DNA from: Solirubrobacterales bacterium
GTDB taxonomy: Bacteria > Actinomycetota > Thermoleophilia > Solirubrobacterales > 70-9
DNA: 64,000 bases
Assembly: GCA_020438355.1 (NCBI GenBank)
Contig: JAGQUT010000001.1
Location: 62,001-126,000, forward strand
Reading direction: 5' to 3'
Shown: positions 53,269 to 61,281 of the stretch, piece after piece
How the letters are laid out: each line of letters starts with the position of its first letter
Position numbering within the stretch: the stretch's first letter is position 1
The notes under the pieces: generated by a model
Databases searched by the model: none
What the model was told of the DNA's origin: nothing
The model's input: the letters and a program-made list of their open reading frames with translations, nothing else
Translations under genes and position numbers: made by a program

Positions 53269-53991
53269 TCAGTTTCCGGTGTAGGCGATGAAGTCCGGGT
53301 GCTTCCAGATCTTCTCGGCGCGCCGCTGGTCGATCCAGCCCAGGTAGGGCTCGATCGGCCGTTCCGGCGGTCCCCACCAACGGCCCGAGTACCAGGCGCC
53401 CATGCTGCCCTTCAGGTCGCCAGCCCTGTAGCGCTTGCCATTGCCGGTGACCGTGTTCAGCCAGGTCTGCTTTCCGTCGTAGTAGGAGCGGACGATCGCG
53501 CCGTAATAGTCGGCGTTGAAGGCAGTGAAATACCTGGCGATCTTGCACTTGCCCCAGCAGTGGTAGGGGCGCCTCACCTGGTAGAGCCCGAACGAGTCTC
53601 CGTTGTCGCCGAGAGTGTCCATGTCCCACCATGACTCGACCGCGGCGACGGCCCGCATCGTGTTGGTGTCGATACCCCACTTGAGAGAGGCCCACTGGAT
53701 GATCTCGTCGGTGGTGCCCCTGAATCGTCCGTCGACGAACTGCTTGTAGGGCATCTCGCTTCGTTTGCGCCATTCGCGAAGAAGCTTCCGGCCAGGAACC
53801 CGGTAGTTGTCCCTGCGGTTCATGCGGCGCGGCTCGAACCCGTTGCGGGTCACCAGCTTCGCGGCCGCCTTGCTGGTCCGTGGACCCCAGCCAACCGGCT
53901 TTGTCTTCTGGTACTTCGCATGTACCGCGGTCGGGAGACCGACCAGGGTCACGAGCAGGACGACCGCGAACCCAAGACTCAGCCGCCTCAT
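53269..53991 (-). CDS. Secreted lytic transglycosylase-like protein
   Basis: 240 residues with a signal peptide (LGFAVVLLVTLVGLPTAVHA). A basic linker precedes an SLT-like domain from about 95: catalytic Glu in MRAVAAVESWWDMD, then the Gly-Leu-Tyr-Gln block DSFGLYQV, and Trp/Tyr-rich sequence to the end (MGAWYSGRWWG). It would cleave the glycan backbone of peptidoglycan. Its start overlaps the TetR stop by 4 bases, so it is expressed with that regulator. Usual transglycosylases continue further; here the protein ends soon after the core. Confidence 0.8.
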   Translation of the reverse strand: MRRLSLGFAVVLLVTLVGLPTAVHAKYQKTKPVGWGPRTSKAAAKLVTRNGFEPRRMNRRDNYRVPGRKLLREWRKRSEMPYKQFVDGRFRGTTDEIIQWASLKWGIDTNTMRAVAAVESWWDMDTLGDNGDSFGLYQVRRPYHCWGKCKIARYFTAFNADYYGAIVRSYYDGKQTWLNTVTGNGKRYRAGDLKGSMGAWYSGRWWGPPERPIEPYLGWIDQRRAEKIWKHPDFIAYTGN

Positions 53992-54539
53992 AGCTGGTCC
54001 TCCGGAGTCACCTGGAGCAGGGTGAACATTTCGAAAGGCTCGTCCAGCGCCGCCAGGGCATTGAGGAGAACTCCCGAGGCAAAGAATTTCGCGACTTCCT
54101 CGCGGGTGCCGCCGCTGATCTCAACCACGTCATTGAAAAGCCTGTCGAACCCTTCCCGCACCGGTTCCCGCAGGTCGGCGCTCCCTGCGGCGGCGAAGAT
54201 CTGAAGGTGACAGAGCATCCTGGGATCATCGTGAAGCAGCCCCAGATAGGCAAGACCCATCTTCCTGAGCCGCTCGTACGGTGAATCACCCGGGTCGAAG
54301 GACTGCCGGAACGTTTCCCTGATCTGATCGTTCAGGACGTCATGGCAGGCAAGAAAAAGTGCCCGCTTGTTCTCGAAGAGGGCGTAGATGTAGGGCTGGC
54401 GGATGCCGGCCCGTGACGCGATCATCGAGGTGGATGTCCCCGAGTATCCGTACTGACCGAACTCGACGAGCGCTGCGTCGATCACCTCGGCGCGACGCGC
54501 CGCCTGCGAAACCCTTGCCTTTTTTTCCTGCTCCGACAT
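53988..54539 (-). CDS. TetR-family transcriptional regulator
   Basis: 183 residues from ATG 54539, chosen because AAGGA lies 7 bases before it; an ATG at 54554 lacks a ribosome binding site. HTH domain AEVIDAALVEFGQYGYSGTSTSMIASRAGIRQPYIYALFENK (positions about 17-59) is typical. The ligand domain is all-helical and unassigned. A palindrome (54558-54581) lies directly upstream, so autoregulation is likely. Co-transcribed with the lytic transglycosylase, which may be under its control. Confidence 0.9.
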   Translation of the reverse strand: MSEQEKKARVSQAARRAEVIDAALVEFGQYGYSGTSTSMIASRAGIRQPYIYALFENKRALFLACHDVLNDQIRETFRQSFDPGDSPYERLRKMGLAYLGLLHDDPRMLCHLQIFAAAGSADLREPVREGFDRLFNDVVEISGGTREEVAKFFASGVLLNALAALDEPFEMFTLLQVTPEDQL

Positions 54540-54557
54540 CCGTGTGTCCTTCATTTA

Positions 54558-54581
54558 CCGGGTAGTACGTCCAATACCCGG
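54558..54581. promoter_or_regulatory. Operator-like inverted repeat at the TetR gene
   Basis: CCGGGTA (54558-54564) and TACCCGG (54575-54581) are perfect 7-bp arms 10 bases apart, ending 19 bases before the TetR start. The size fits a TetR dimer-pair site. Confidence 0.55.
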
Positions 54582-54655
54582 ATATGGATGTTTTCGTAAC
54601 GGCCCGCCGCTTCAGGGAAACCGGACCGGACGCAAGAGATGGATCAGGTGCCGCT

Positions 54656-56476
54656 TCAGTCTCCGGCTCGCGCCTGGAGCACCTCGTCGGCCGCCGCCTG
54701 TGCGGCTCCGATCTGTCCGGCAACAAGATCCAGTCCGTTGTCCCAGAAACTGGGGTCACTGAGATCAACCCCGACCAGGGCTCCGAGTTGCTCAGGTGAC
54801 TTCGATCCGCCGGCGGAGAGCATCTCCAGATAGCCCGGCACGATCGCCTCGCCCTGCTCTTCGTACAGCCTGTAAACCGAGAGGGCGAGCAGCTGCCCGT
54901 ATGCGTAGGCGTATACGTAGCCGGGCGAACCGATGAAGTGGGGAACGTAGGACCACCACGATCGGTATCCGTCGGTCACCTCGACCGAGTCTCCGAGCAG
55001 ATCCTCCTGGGTTCCTGCCCAGAGTTCGCCGAAGCGTTCGACCGAGAGTTCGCCTTCTTCACGCCGTGCCGTGTGAACACTGTCCTCGAACTGGTTCATG
55101 GAGATTTGCCTGAAAATGGTCGCGATCTGGCCTTCGACCGACTCTGAGAGAAGCCCGAGGCGTGATGCCGGGTCACGTTCGGCATCGAGCAGGCGTCCGA
55201 AGACAAGTTCCTCGGCGAAGACGGACGCCGTCTCGGCGACCGTCAGCGGGGTGTCCTGATGGAAGATTCCCTGCTTCGCTGCGAGGGCCTGGTGGAGGCC
55301 GTGACCGAGCTCGTGGGCGAGGGTGAGCACGTCGCGACGCCGGTCGGTGTAGTTGAGCATCACATACGGGTGTACCGAGGGGACGGTCGAAGCCGAGAAG
55401 GCTCCGCCGCGCTTGTTCGGGGCGGGTGGCGCATCAATCCATCGGCCCTCGAAGAAGCGACCGACCACCTCGCCGGCCTGTGGCGCAAGCGAATCGAACG
55501 CGCTCTGGACGATTTCCCTGCCCTCGTCCCATTCGATCGTGACGTCGTCGGTGGCGATAGCTGCCATCCGGTCGTAATCGGCCAGACGGTCGATGTCCAG
55601 GAGCTTCGCCTTTGTCCGGTACCACGAGCGGGCCAGGTCATATCGGCCCTTGACCGCCTCGATCAGGGCCTGAACAGACTCGTCGGAAGCTTCGTTGCTC
55701 AGGTTCCGGGTAGCGAGCCAGTGAGGGTAGGACCGCAGGCGGTCCTTGATCGCCTTGTCCTGAAGCAGCGTGTTGAAGACGTAGGCCCTTGTCCGAAGGC
55801 CCGGCTCCAGCGACTCTGTGACCGCTTCCGCGGTGGCTTTCCGGACTTCGCGGTCGGGGCTGTGGAGGCCGGAAAGCGCGATGTCCAGACTGACCGGTTC
55901 GTCCGCTTCAGGAAGATCGACCCTGATCGCGGAAGTCAGCTCATCGAATAGTCGGGACCAGGCGCCAGCCCCGGTCACCGAGAGCTCGGTTGCGATTTTC
56001 TCCTCCGGGGCGCTGAGCAGGTGGTCCCGGTAACGCCGCTCGCTGCGAAGGTGATGGGCGCAGAACTCGAGGCCCGGTGTTTCGAGGAGCTCCTCGGCCT
56101 TTTCGTCGTCGAGAGCGGCCCACTCGAGGTCGAAGAAGAGCAGGCGGGTCTGGATGACGGTTGCCCGCTCCGAGCCCATCTGGAGCAGGGCTCCGTTCTC
56201 GGGGTCGGCGGTGTCGGCCGCAAAGCGGAGATGCGCGTAGTTGAGGGCTCGGCCGGCGCGATCCGAGATGTCGGCCAGCTTGGTCATTGCCACGATCAGG
56301 CCCGGGCCGTCAAGTTCGGAAACCTTTCCTTCGTACTCGTCGGCGAACTTGTCCGAGGCCTTCTCCGCCTCGTCGAGCAGTGCGGTTACGGCTGCCGCCG
56401 GATCGGAGCTGTCACCGTCCAGCAGGTCATCAAGGTTCCAGGTGACTTCCTCGAGGGCAGCATCGCTGGCGCTCAC
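54656..56476 (-). CDS. pepF: M3-family oligoendopeptidase F
   Basis: 606 residues of the thimet/PepF family. The zinc motif is TLAHELGHGLHQAL (HExxH), with the third Glu about 25 residues on (TVAETASVFAEELVF). The N-terminal helical half (ITWNLDDLL-like start EEVTWNLDDLLDG) closes over the cleft. It cuts short peptides in the cytoplasm. It lies in an operon with a DUF3817 protein upstream (4-base overlap). No signal peptide. Length is normal. Confidence 0.93.
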   Translation of the reverse strand: MSASDAALEEVTWNLDDLLDGDSSDPAAAVTALLDEAEKASDKFADEYEGKVSELDGPGLIVAMTKLADISDRAGRALNYAHLRFAADTADPENGALLQMGSERATVIQTRLLFFDLEWAALDDEKAEELLETPGLEFCAHHLRSERRYRDHLLSAPEEKIATELSVTGAGAWSRLFDELTSAIRVDLPEADEPVSLDIALSGLHSPDREVRKATAEAVTESLEPGLRTRAYVFNTLLQDKAIKDRLRSYPHWLATRNLSNEASDESVQALIEAVKGRYDLARSWYRTKAKLLDIDRLADYDRMAAIATDDVTIEWDEGREIVQSAFDSLAPQAGEVVGRFFEGRWIDAPPAPNKRGGAFSASTVPSVHPYVMLNYTDRRRDVLTLAHELGHGLHQALAAKQGIFHQDTPLTVAETASVFAEELVFGRLLDAERDPASRLGLLSESVEGQIATIFRQISMNQFEDSVHTARREEGELSVERFGELWAGTQEDLLGDSVEVTDGYRSWWSYVPHFIGSPGYVYAYAYGQLLALSVYRLYEEQGEAIVPGYLEMLSAGGSKSPEQLGALVGVDLSDPSFWDNGLDLVAGQIGAAQAAADEVLQARAGD

Positions 56477-56814
56477 GATTCCGCTCCCTGACGCAGTTTC
56501 CGCCTGACGATGTAGTCACCGATCAGGGATCCTGGAGGTCCGAGGGTGATCACGGTGATGATCGGGAACCACCAGCCCCACCATTTCTGCAGGGAGCCAT
56601 AGGCACAGAGCCCGATAAGCACGATGAACAGGGTGCCGTGAATGGGCCCGAGTACAGAGACGATTTCGTGCCTGTCGGCGATGAACCGGGATGCCCACAC
56701 CAGCGGTATCAGCAGCAGGAAGTCGATGATCGCGACTATCGCAATGATGTTCAGGAAACGGATTTCCCGGGCGCCGCCCGGTGCCTCGGAGGCGAGGTCT
56801 TCAGAGGTGCTCAT
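56473..56814 (-). CDS. DUF3817 small membrane protein
   Basis: 113 residues from ATG 56814 (a TTG at 56820 is the alternative). Three hydrophobic segments: LNIIAIVAIIDFLLLIPLVW, the GPIHGTLFIVLIGLCAYGSL helix, and FPIITVITLGPPGSLIGDYIV. The HG in GPIHGTLF and the final GDYIVRRKL are typical of DUF3817. Function unknown. Its stop overlaps the pepF start. Confidence 0.8.
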   Translation of the reverse strand: MSTSEDLASEAPGGAREIRFLNIIAIVAIIDFLLLIPLVWASRFIADRHEIVSVLGPIHGTLFIVLIGLCAYGSLQKWWGWWFPIITVITLGPPGSLIGDYIVRRKLRQGAES

Positions 56815-56854
56815 GGGCAAGTGAAGCTATCAACACGCCGACCCCGCCCTGTGG

Positions 56855-57232
56855 TCAGTGGGTGAGGTTGACCCCGGAGTAGACCGTGGCCAGGGTGAGG
56901 ATGAAGGTGATCGCCATCAGCACGTGATTCTGGCCTCGCATCATGTGCAGGAATACGGCGATGATCGTCGCGACGACCAGGGCCATCTTCACCTGGAAGG
57001 GCCCGTAGTCCCAAAGCTGGAAGTGCGACGCAAGCGAAAGCCCCGTCAGCAGCAACACTCCCAGGGCGATCAGTGAACCCATCCCGAAGCGCTGCGCGAT
57101 CGCCCTGATCTTCTCCGGCTGTGCGGGCGTGGCCCGCATCACCGGTACCACGGTGAAAGCCAGCATGATCTGCCCGCCGAGGAAGAAAGCCATTGCCACG
57201 ACATGGAGGAAGATCAGAAAGGTCCAGTACAT
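56855..57232 (-). CDS. Small four-helix membrane protein (CopD/DUF4149-like)
   Basis: 125 residues from ATG 57232, supported by a leaderless TATCCT; longer frames run through radA and are rejected. Four membrane helices: FLIFLHVVAMAFFLGGQIML, GSLIALGVLLLTGLSLA, VKMALVVATIIAVFLHMM and AITFILTLATVYSGVNL. His residues in helix 1 (LHV) and helix 3 (LHMM) are placed like metal or haem ligands of the CopD superfamily. Function unproven. Confidence 0.75.
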   Translation of the reverse strand: MYWTFLIFLHVVAMAFFLGGQIMLAFTVVPVMRATPAQPEKIRAIAQRFGMGSLIALGVLLLTGLSLASHFQLWDYGPFQVKMALVVATIIAVFLHMMRGQNHVLMAITFILTLATVYSGVNLTH

Positions 57233-57239
57233 GCCTCGA

Positions 57240-57245
57240 AGGATA
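57240..57245 (-). promoter_or_regulatory. Leaderless -10 element (CopD-like gene)
   Basis: On the minus strand TATCCT ends 7 bases before the ATG at 57232. Confidence 0.45.
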
Positions 57246-57307
57246 TCGCCGGGCTGCTCGCGATGCTGACCGCTCCCGTAGGGGGCGAAGGCGTCCTCGA
57301 GCGTCCT

Positions 57308-57313
57308 TAGTCT
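57308..57313 (+). promoter_or_regulatory. Leaderless -10 element (radA)
   Basis: TAGTCT ends 6 bases before the GTG at 57320, with no ribosome binding site between. Confidence 0.5.
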
Positions 57314-57319
57314 GTTGCG

Positions 57320-58729
57320 GTGGCGAAGATCAGGTCCCAACATGTTTGCCAGAGCTGTGGCCACGTTGCAATGGCCTGGACCGGCCAGTGCCCCGATTGC
57401 CGTGAGTGGAACACCCTGGTCGAGCAGGCCGCGCCTCGTGCTGCCCGGAAGGCCGCTCCGGCCAAGGGAAACGGCAGGTCGCTTCCACCCGGCGAGCCCG
57501 GCCGGCCGGTGCGCCTGCGGGAGGTCAGGGCCGCCAGTGTCGAACGCCTTTCCACCGGAATCGGTGAGCTCGACCGTGTTCTTGGTGGCGGAGTCGTGCC
57601 CGGGTCGCTCGTGCTGCTGGGCGGCTCGCCCGGAATCGGCAAGAGCACCCTGACCGGGATGGCGCTGGCCAACCTTCAGGCCGACGGCAATCGCACGCTT
57701 TACGTCTCCGCCGAGGAATCGGCCGCGCAGGTCAGGATGAGGGCCGAACGCCTTGGCGAGGCCGCACTGGATGTGAGCGTTCTGGCCGAGAGCTCCCTCG
57801 AGACCGTGCTCGGAACCATCGATTCGGAACGTCCGGCTGTCTGCGTGATCGACTCGATCCAGACGATGCACAGCTCCGATCTGAGTGGCGCACCCGGTTC
57901 GGTGGGCCAGGTTCGCGAGGCGGCCAACGCCCTGGCCGAGCTCGCCAAGCGACTCGACGTCGCCGTGATCCTGGTCGGCCACGTGACAAAAGAGGGCAGC
58001 CTCGCCGGCCCGCGGGTCCTCGAGCACCTGGTCGACTGCGTGCTGAGGTTCGAGGGGGAACGGGAGCGCACCTGGCGCACCCTCCGGGCGGTGAAGAACC
58101 GGTTCGGTGCCACCTCGGAGGTCGGAGTGTTCGAGATGCGTTCAGGTGGCCTGACCGAGGTGCTGGACCCCTCTGCCCGTTTCGTTGAAGAGGCGACCGG
58201 GGCGCAGGGCTCCGTGGTGCTGGCCTCGATGGAGGGAACCCGGCCAGTGCTGGTCGAGGTGCAGGCCCTCGTCTCGCCATCCGAGCTGGAAGTCCCCCGA
58301 AGGGTCGTAAATGGAATCGACCGCAACCGCCTCAGCATGATCCTCGCCGTTCTGGCACGGCATGCCCGGCTCGGGCTCGGCTCAGCTGACGTTTTCGTCA
58401 ATGTGGTGGGTGGGGTGCGGGTCGACGAGCCCGGAGCGGACCTGGCGGTGGCCCTGGCTGTCGTTTCCGCCCAGCGCGGCGAGCCTCTGGTCGGGGCCGA
58501 CGGTCGTCCGGTCGCCTGCTTCGGAGAGCTGGGCCTTACCGGCGACCTCCGGTACGTCGCCCATGCCGACCGCAGGGTCGCGGAAGCGTCCAAATTCGGT
58601 CTTGCCCCGGTGATTGGACCGCGAGGTGGGGAGCGACTTTCAGGGCTCTCTCCATGCGCGACGGCGAGGCAGGCCCTGAAAGTCGCATTTTCCGGAAGTC
58701 GGGCAGGCCGGGACGCCGAGGCAGCCTGA
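57320..58729 (+). CDS. radA: DNA repair protein RadA
   Basis: 469 residues, GTG start. Order: C4 zinc finger (CQSCG, CPDC), RecA-like ATPase with GGSPGIGKST and VIDSIQTM, the RadA-specific KNRFG, and a C-terminal Lon-like domain (NVVGGVRVDEPGADLAVALA; the catalytic Ser of Lon is absent, as is normal for RadA). It drives branch migration in recombination. It is adjacent to disA, a conserved pairing in which RadA/Sms is reported to restrain DisA. Linker at about 40-65 is Ala/Pro/Arg-rich. Confidence 0.95.
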   Translation: MAKIRSQHVCQSCGHVAMAWTGQCPDCREWNTLVEQAAPRAARKAAPAKGNGRSLPPGEPGRPVRLREVRAASVERLSTGIGELDRVLGGGVVPGSLVLLGGSPGIGKSTLTGMALANLQADGNRTLYVSAEESAAQVRMRAERLGEAALDVSVLAESSLETVLGTIDSERPAVCVIDSIQTMHSSDLSGAPGSVGQVREAANALAELAKRLDVAVILVGHVTKEGSLAGPRVLEHLVDCVLRFEGERERTWRTLRAVKNRFGATSEVGVFEMRSGGLTEVLDPSARFVEEATGAQGSVVLASMEGTRPVLVEVQALVSPSELEVPRRVVNGIDRNRLSMILAVLARHARLGLGSADVFVNVVGGVRVDEPGADLAVALAVVSAQRGEPLVGADGRPVACFGELGLTGDLRYVAHADRRVAEASKFGLAPVIGPRGGERLSGLSPCATARQALKVAFSGSRAGRDAEAA

Positions 58730-58838
58730 GTTTCAGGCCCGTCTAAATTCCGCTCCCCCGGCCGGTTTCAGGCCGGTTCAGGCGACTGAAAAATGAGGCC
58801 CGCAAGCACGCTAGACCGCATTGGAATGCGAAATCTGG

Positions 58839-58844
58839 CATAAT
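58839..58844 (+). promoter_or_regulatory. Extended, leaderless -10 element (disA)
   Basis: TGGCATAAT: the -10 CATAAT ends 7 bases before the ATG at 58852, with an extended TGG before it. A CCGGCC/GGCCGG hairpin lies further upstream, after radA. Confidence 0.45.
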
Positions 58845-58851
58845 TCTTCGA

Positions 58852-59964
58852 ATGGCACCGGTAGTCGAGAGTGATCTCGCTCATCTTTCAGAGCGTCAGG
58901 ATCCCAGGCTGCTCCGTGCCATAGATGCGGTCGCGCCGGGCACTGAACTTCGCGAGGGGATTGACAACATCCTCCATGCCCGTACCGGCGGTTTGATCGT
59001 GGTCGGGGAGACCGAGGACTTCGCCTTCATGCTTTCAGGCGGAATCCGCCTCGACATCGACTACAGCCCGGCCATGCTCTACCAGGTGGCCAAGATGGAC
59101 GGTGCGATTCTGATCAACGCGGATGGCAGCAAGATCACATGGGCCAACGTCCAGATGATGCCGGACCCGACCATCCATTCGGTGGAAACCGGGACGCGCC
59201 ACCGGACCGCCGAGCGAATCTCGAAGCAGGTCGACGCCCTGGTGATCGCGATCTCGGAGCGTCGAGAGGTCGTTTCGCTCTACCTCGACGGCGTCAAGTA
59301 CATCCTTCAGGACATTCCGGCGGTGCTCGCCAAGTCGAACCAGGCCCTCGCGACCCTGAACAAGTACCGGACCCGGCTGGACGAGCTTTCCAGTCGCCTC
59401 ACCCGGGCCGAGTTCAGCGGCGGCGTGGTCCTTTACGACGCCCTCGCTGTCTTGCAGCGTTCCGAACTCGTTTCCCGAATGGCCACCGAGGTAGAGCGTT
59501 ACGTGATCGAGCTTGGTACCGAAGGGCGGCTGATCGAGATGCAGCTCGAGGAGACCATGGTCGGGGTGGCATCCGAACGCCAGGCCCTGATGCGCGACTA
59601 CGCGGTCGAGGACACCGAGGAGAACATCCAGTTCATGCTCGAGGAACTGGCCGGCCTGACTCATCAGGACGTCCTCGATTTCGGCCGCCTGGCCGAGCTG
59701 CTCGGCTACGACCGCAAGGTCAACACGCTGGACCTGGTCACCGAGCCCCGCGGTTACCGCCTGCTTTCTGGCGTTCCCCGCCTGCCGCGCCTGGTGGTCC
59801 AGAAGATCGTCCAGAGATTTGGCACCGTTGACGAGGCCCTCAGGGCTTCTGACGATGAGCTTGCCGCTGTCGATGGCGTTGGCCCGGCCCGGGCCAAGGA
59901 GATCCGCGAAGGGGTGCGGAGACTCCAGGAGTCCGTCATGGCAGACCGGTTTTTGCACACATGA
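58852..59964 (+). CDS. disA: DNA integrity scanning protein DisA (diadenylate cyclase)
   Basis: 370 residues. DAC domain 1-145 with DGAILINADG and GTRHRTAER, the catalytic DGA and RHR motifs. A helical spine (about 150-290) and a helix-hairpin-helix DNA-binding end (VDGVGPARAKEIREG). It makes c-di-AMP from two ATP and stops at branched DNA. All catalytic residues are present. Stands between radA and carD. It is probably the main c-di-AMP source, as most actinobacteria have only DisA (family knowledge). Confidence 0.96.
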   Translation: MAPVVESDLAHLSERQDPRLLRAIDAVAPGTELREGIDNILHARTGGLIVVGETEDFAFMLSGGIRLDIDYSPAMLYQVAKMDGAILINADGSKITWANVQMMPDPTIHSVETGTRHRTAERISKQVDALVIAISERREVVSLYLDGVKYILQDIPAVLAKSNQALATLNKYRTRLDELSSRLTRAEFSGGVVLYDALAVLQRSELVSRMATEVERYVIELGTEGRLIEMQLEETMVGVASERQALMRDYAVEDTEENIQFMLEELAGLTHQDVLDFGRLAELLGYDRKVNTLDLVTEPRGYRLLSGVPRLPRLVVQKIVQRFGTVDEALRASDDELAAVDGVGPARAKEIREGVRRLQESVMADRFLHT

Positions 59965-60020
59965 CGACCACGGTCGTCAGCTAAGAAACAAAGGAGCATC
60001 TGATTTCAGATTCAGAGGCA

Positions 60021-60587
60021 GTGAACGGCGAAGAAGTAATTGAGGAAGATCTCGACCTGGTTCCGTACGTGTGCGACTTCGAGGAAGGCGACAAGGTCGT
60101 CTACCCGCACCACGGTGCCGGAGTTGTGCTCAAGAAGGCCGACGCCGAGCTCATGGGAGAGACTCGCGAGTACCTGACGATCAAGATCCTGCACAACGAC
60201 CTCACGGTGAAGGTGCCGACCGAGAAGGCCGGCGAGGCCGGTCTGCGGCGCGTGATCGACGAGGACGAGATCAAGAAGGTCATCTCGGTTCTGTCGGACG
60301 AGGTTTCCGACATGCCCAAGAACTGGAACCGCCGGTTCAAGTACAACAAGGAAAAGATCAAGACGGGCGACGTCTTCGAACTTGCCGAAGTGGTCCGCAA
60401 CCTCGCGCTGCGCGAGATGGAAAAGGGCCTCTCGACGGGCGAGAAGCAGATGTACACCCGCGCCAAGAAGATCCTCGCCTCCGAGTTCATGTACGCGCTC
60501 GACAAGGACGAAGAGGGAGCCGAGAGCTACCTCGACGGGCTGCTCGAGGAGCGTTACGAAGCCTCGGTGGCGTCGGCTGCGGCCTAG
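60021..60587 (+). CDS. carD: CarD-family RNA polymerase-binding transcription factor
   Basis: 188 residues from GTG 60021, possibly six residues longer: AAGGAG (59991-59996) is 6 bases before an in-frame ATT at 60003, a better spacing than for the GTG. The RNAP-interacting Tudor-like domain has EGDKVVYPHHGAGVV and LTIKILHNDLTVKVPTE. The helical DNA-minor-groove domain has WNRRFKYNKEKI, with the key Trp, and GLSTGEKQMYTRAKKIL. It stabilises open promoter complexes. It has an acidic N-terminal extension of about 20 residues relative to mycobacterial CarD. Followed by ispD, as in mycobacteria. Confidence 0.95.
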   Translation: MNGEEVIEEDLDLVPYVCDFEEGDKVVYPHHGAGVVLKKADAELMGETREYLTIKILHNDLTVKVPTEKAGEAGLRRVIDEDEIKKVISVLSDEVSDMPKNWNRRFKYNKEKIKTGDVFELAEVVRNLALREMEKGLSTGEKQMYTRAKKILASEFMYALDKDEEGAESYLDGLLEERYEASVASAAA

Positions 60588-60609
60588 GCTGAGGCAGGGC
60601 TGACCCCGG

Positions 60610-61281
60610 ATGGGGTTTCCGGCACTTATAGTGGCCGCCGGTTCCGGGCAGAGACTCGGGGCCGGCGGGCCCAAAGCCCTTGTTCCGCTTTGCGGTCGGC
60701 CGCTTTATGCATGGTCGGTCGACGCGTTCAGGGTTGCCCGATCGGTGGACAGAGTAATTGTCGTCGTGCCGCCAGGCAAAGCGGACGAGTTCACCGAACC
60801 GGGCATCGAAACCGTGGACGGGGGAGAGGTACGCTCCGAATCGGTCGCCAACGGTCTTCGTCACCTGGCGTCCGGCGGCTCCGGAGACCTGATCGTGGTC
60901 CACGATGCCGCCCGCCCGCTGGTCACTCCTGATCTTGTCGATGCCGCCGTCGAAGCCCTGCAGTCGGCCCCCGACCTGGATGCCGTGATCGCTGCCGCTC
61001 AGGTCACCGACACGATCAAGCGAGTCGGGAGAGACGGCACGGTAGAGGAGACCCTCGACCGATCCGTTCTGATTTCGGTCCAGACCCCGCAGGTCTTCCG
61101 CCTGGGCGCGCTGGAGCGAGCGATCGAGACCGGCGACCTCGTCGCCGCCACCGACGACGCGTCGCTGATCGAAGCAGCCGGGGGATCGGTCGGCGTGATC
61201 GAGGCGCCATCAGGCAACATCAAGGTCACCGTTCCGGGCGACCTCGACCTGGCCGCCCGCCTACTCGAACCAGACAATTGA
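60610..61281 (+). CDS. ispD: 2-C-methyl-D-erythritol 4-phosphate cytidylyltransferase
   Basis: 223 residues. The CTP loop is IVAAGSGQRLGAGGPKAL, and later VVHDAARPLVTPDLVD, QVTDTIKRV and QTPQVFRLGAL are diagnostic. It makes CDP-methylerythritol in the non-mevalonate isoprenoid path. ispF, which usually follows, is replaced here by a PHP phosphatase whose TTG overlaps the ispD stop. Start ATG 60610, 22 bases after carD. Confidence 0.95.
   Translation: MGFPALIVAAGSGQRLGAGGPKALVPLCGRPLYAWSVDAFRVARSVDRVIVVVPPGKADEFTEPGIETVDGGEVRSESVANGLRHLASGGSGDLIVVHDAARPLVTPDLVDAAVEALQSAPDLDAVIAAAQVTDTIKRVGRDGTVEETLDRSVLISVQTPQVFRLGALERAIETGDLVAATDDASLIEAAGGSVGVIEAPSGNIKVTVPGDLDLAARLLEPDN

Noticed and set aside
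56855-58027. A 390-codon minus-strand frame extending through radA
   Set aside because: Only its last 125 codons are protein-like (four membrane helices) and they have their own leaderless start at 57232.
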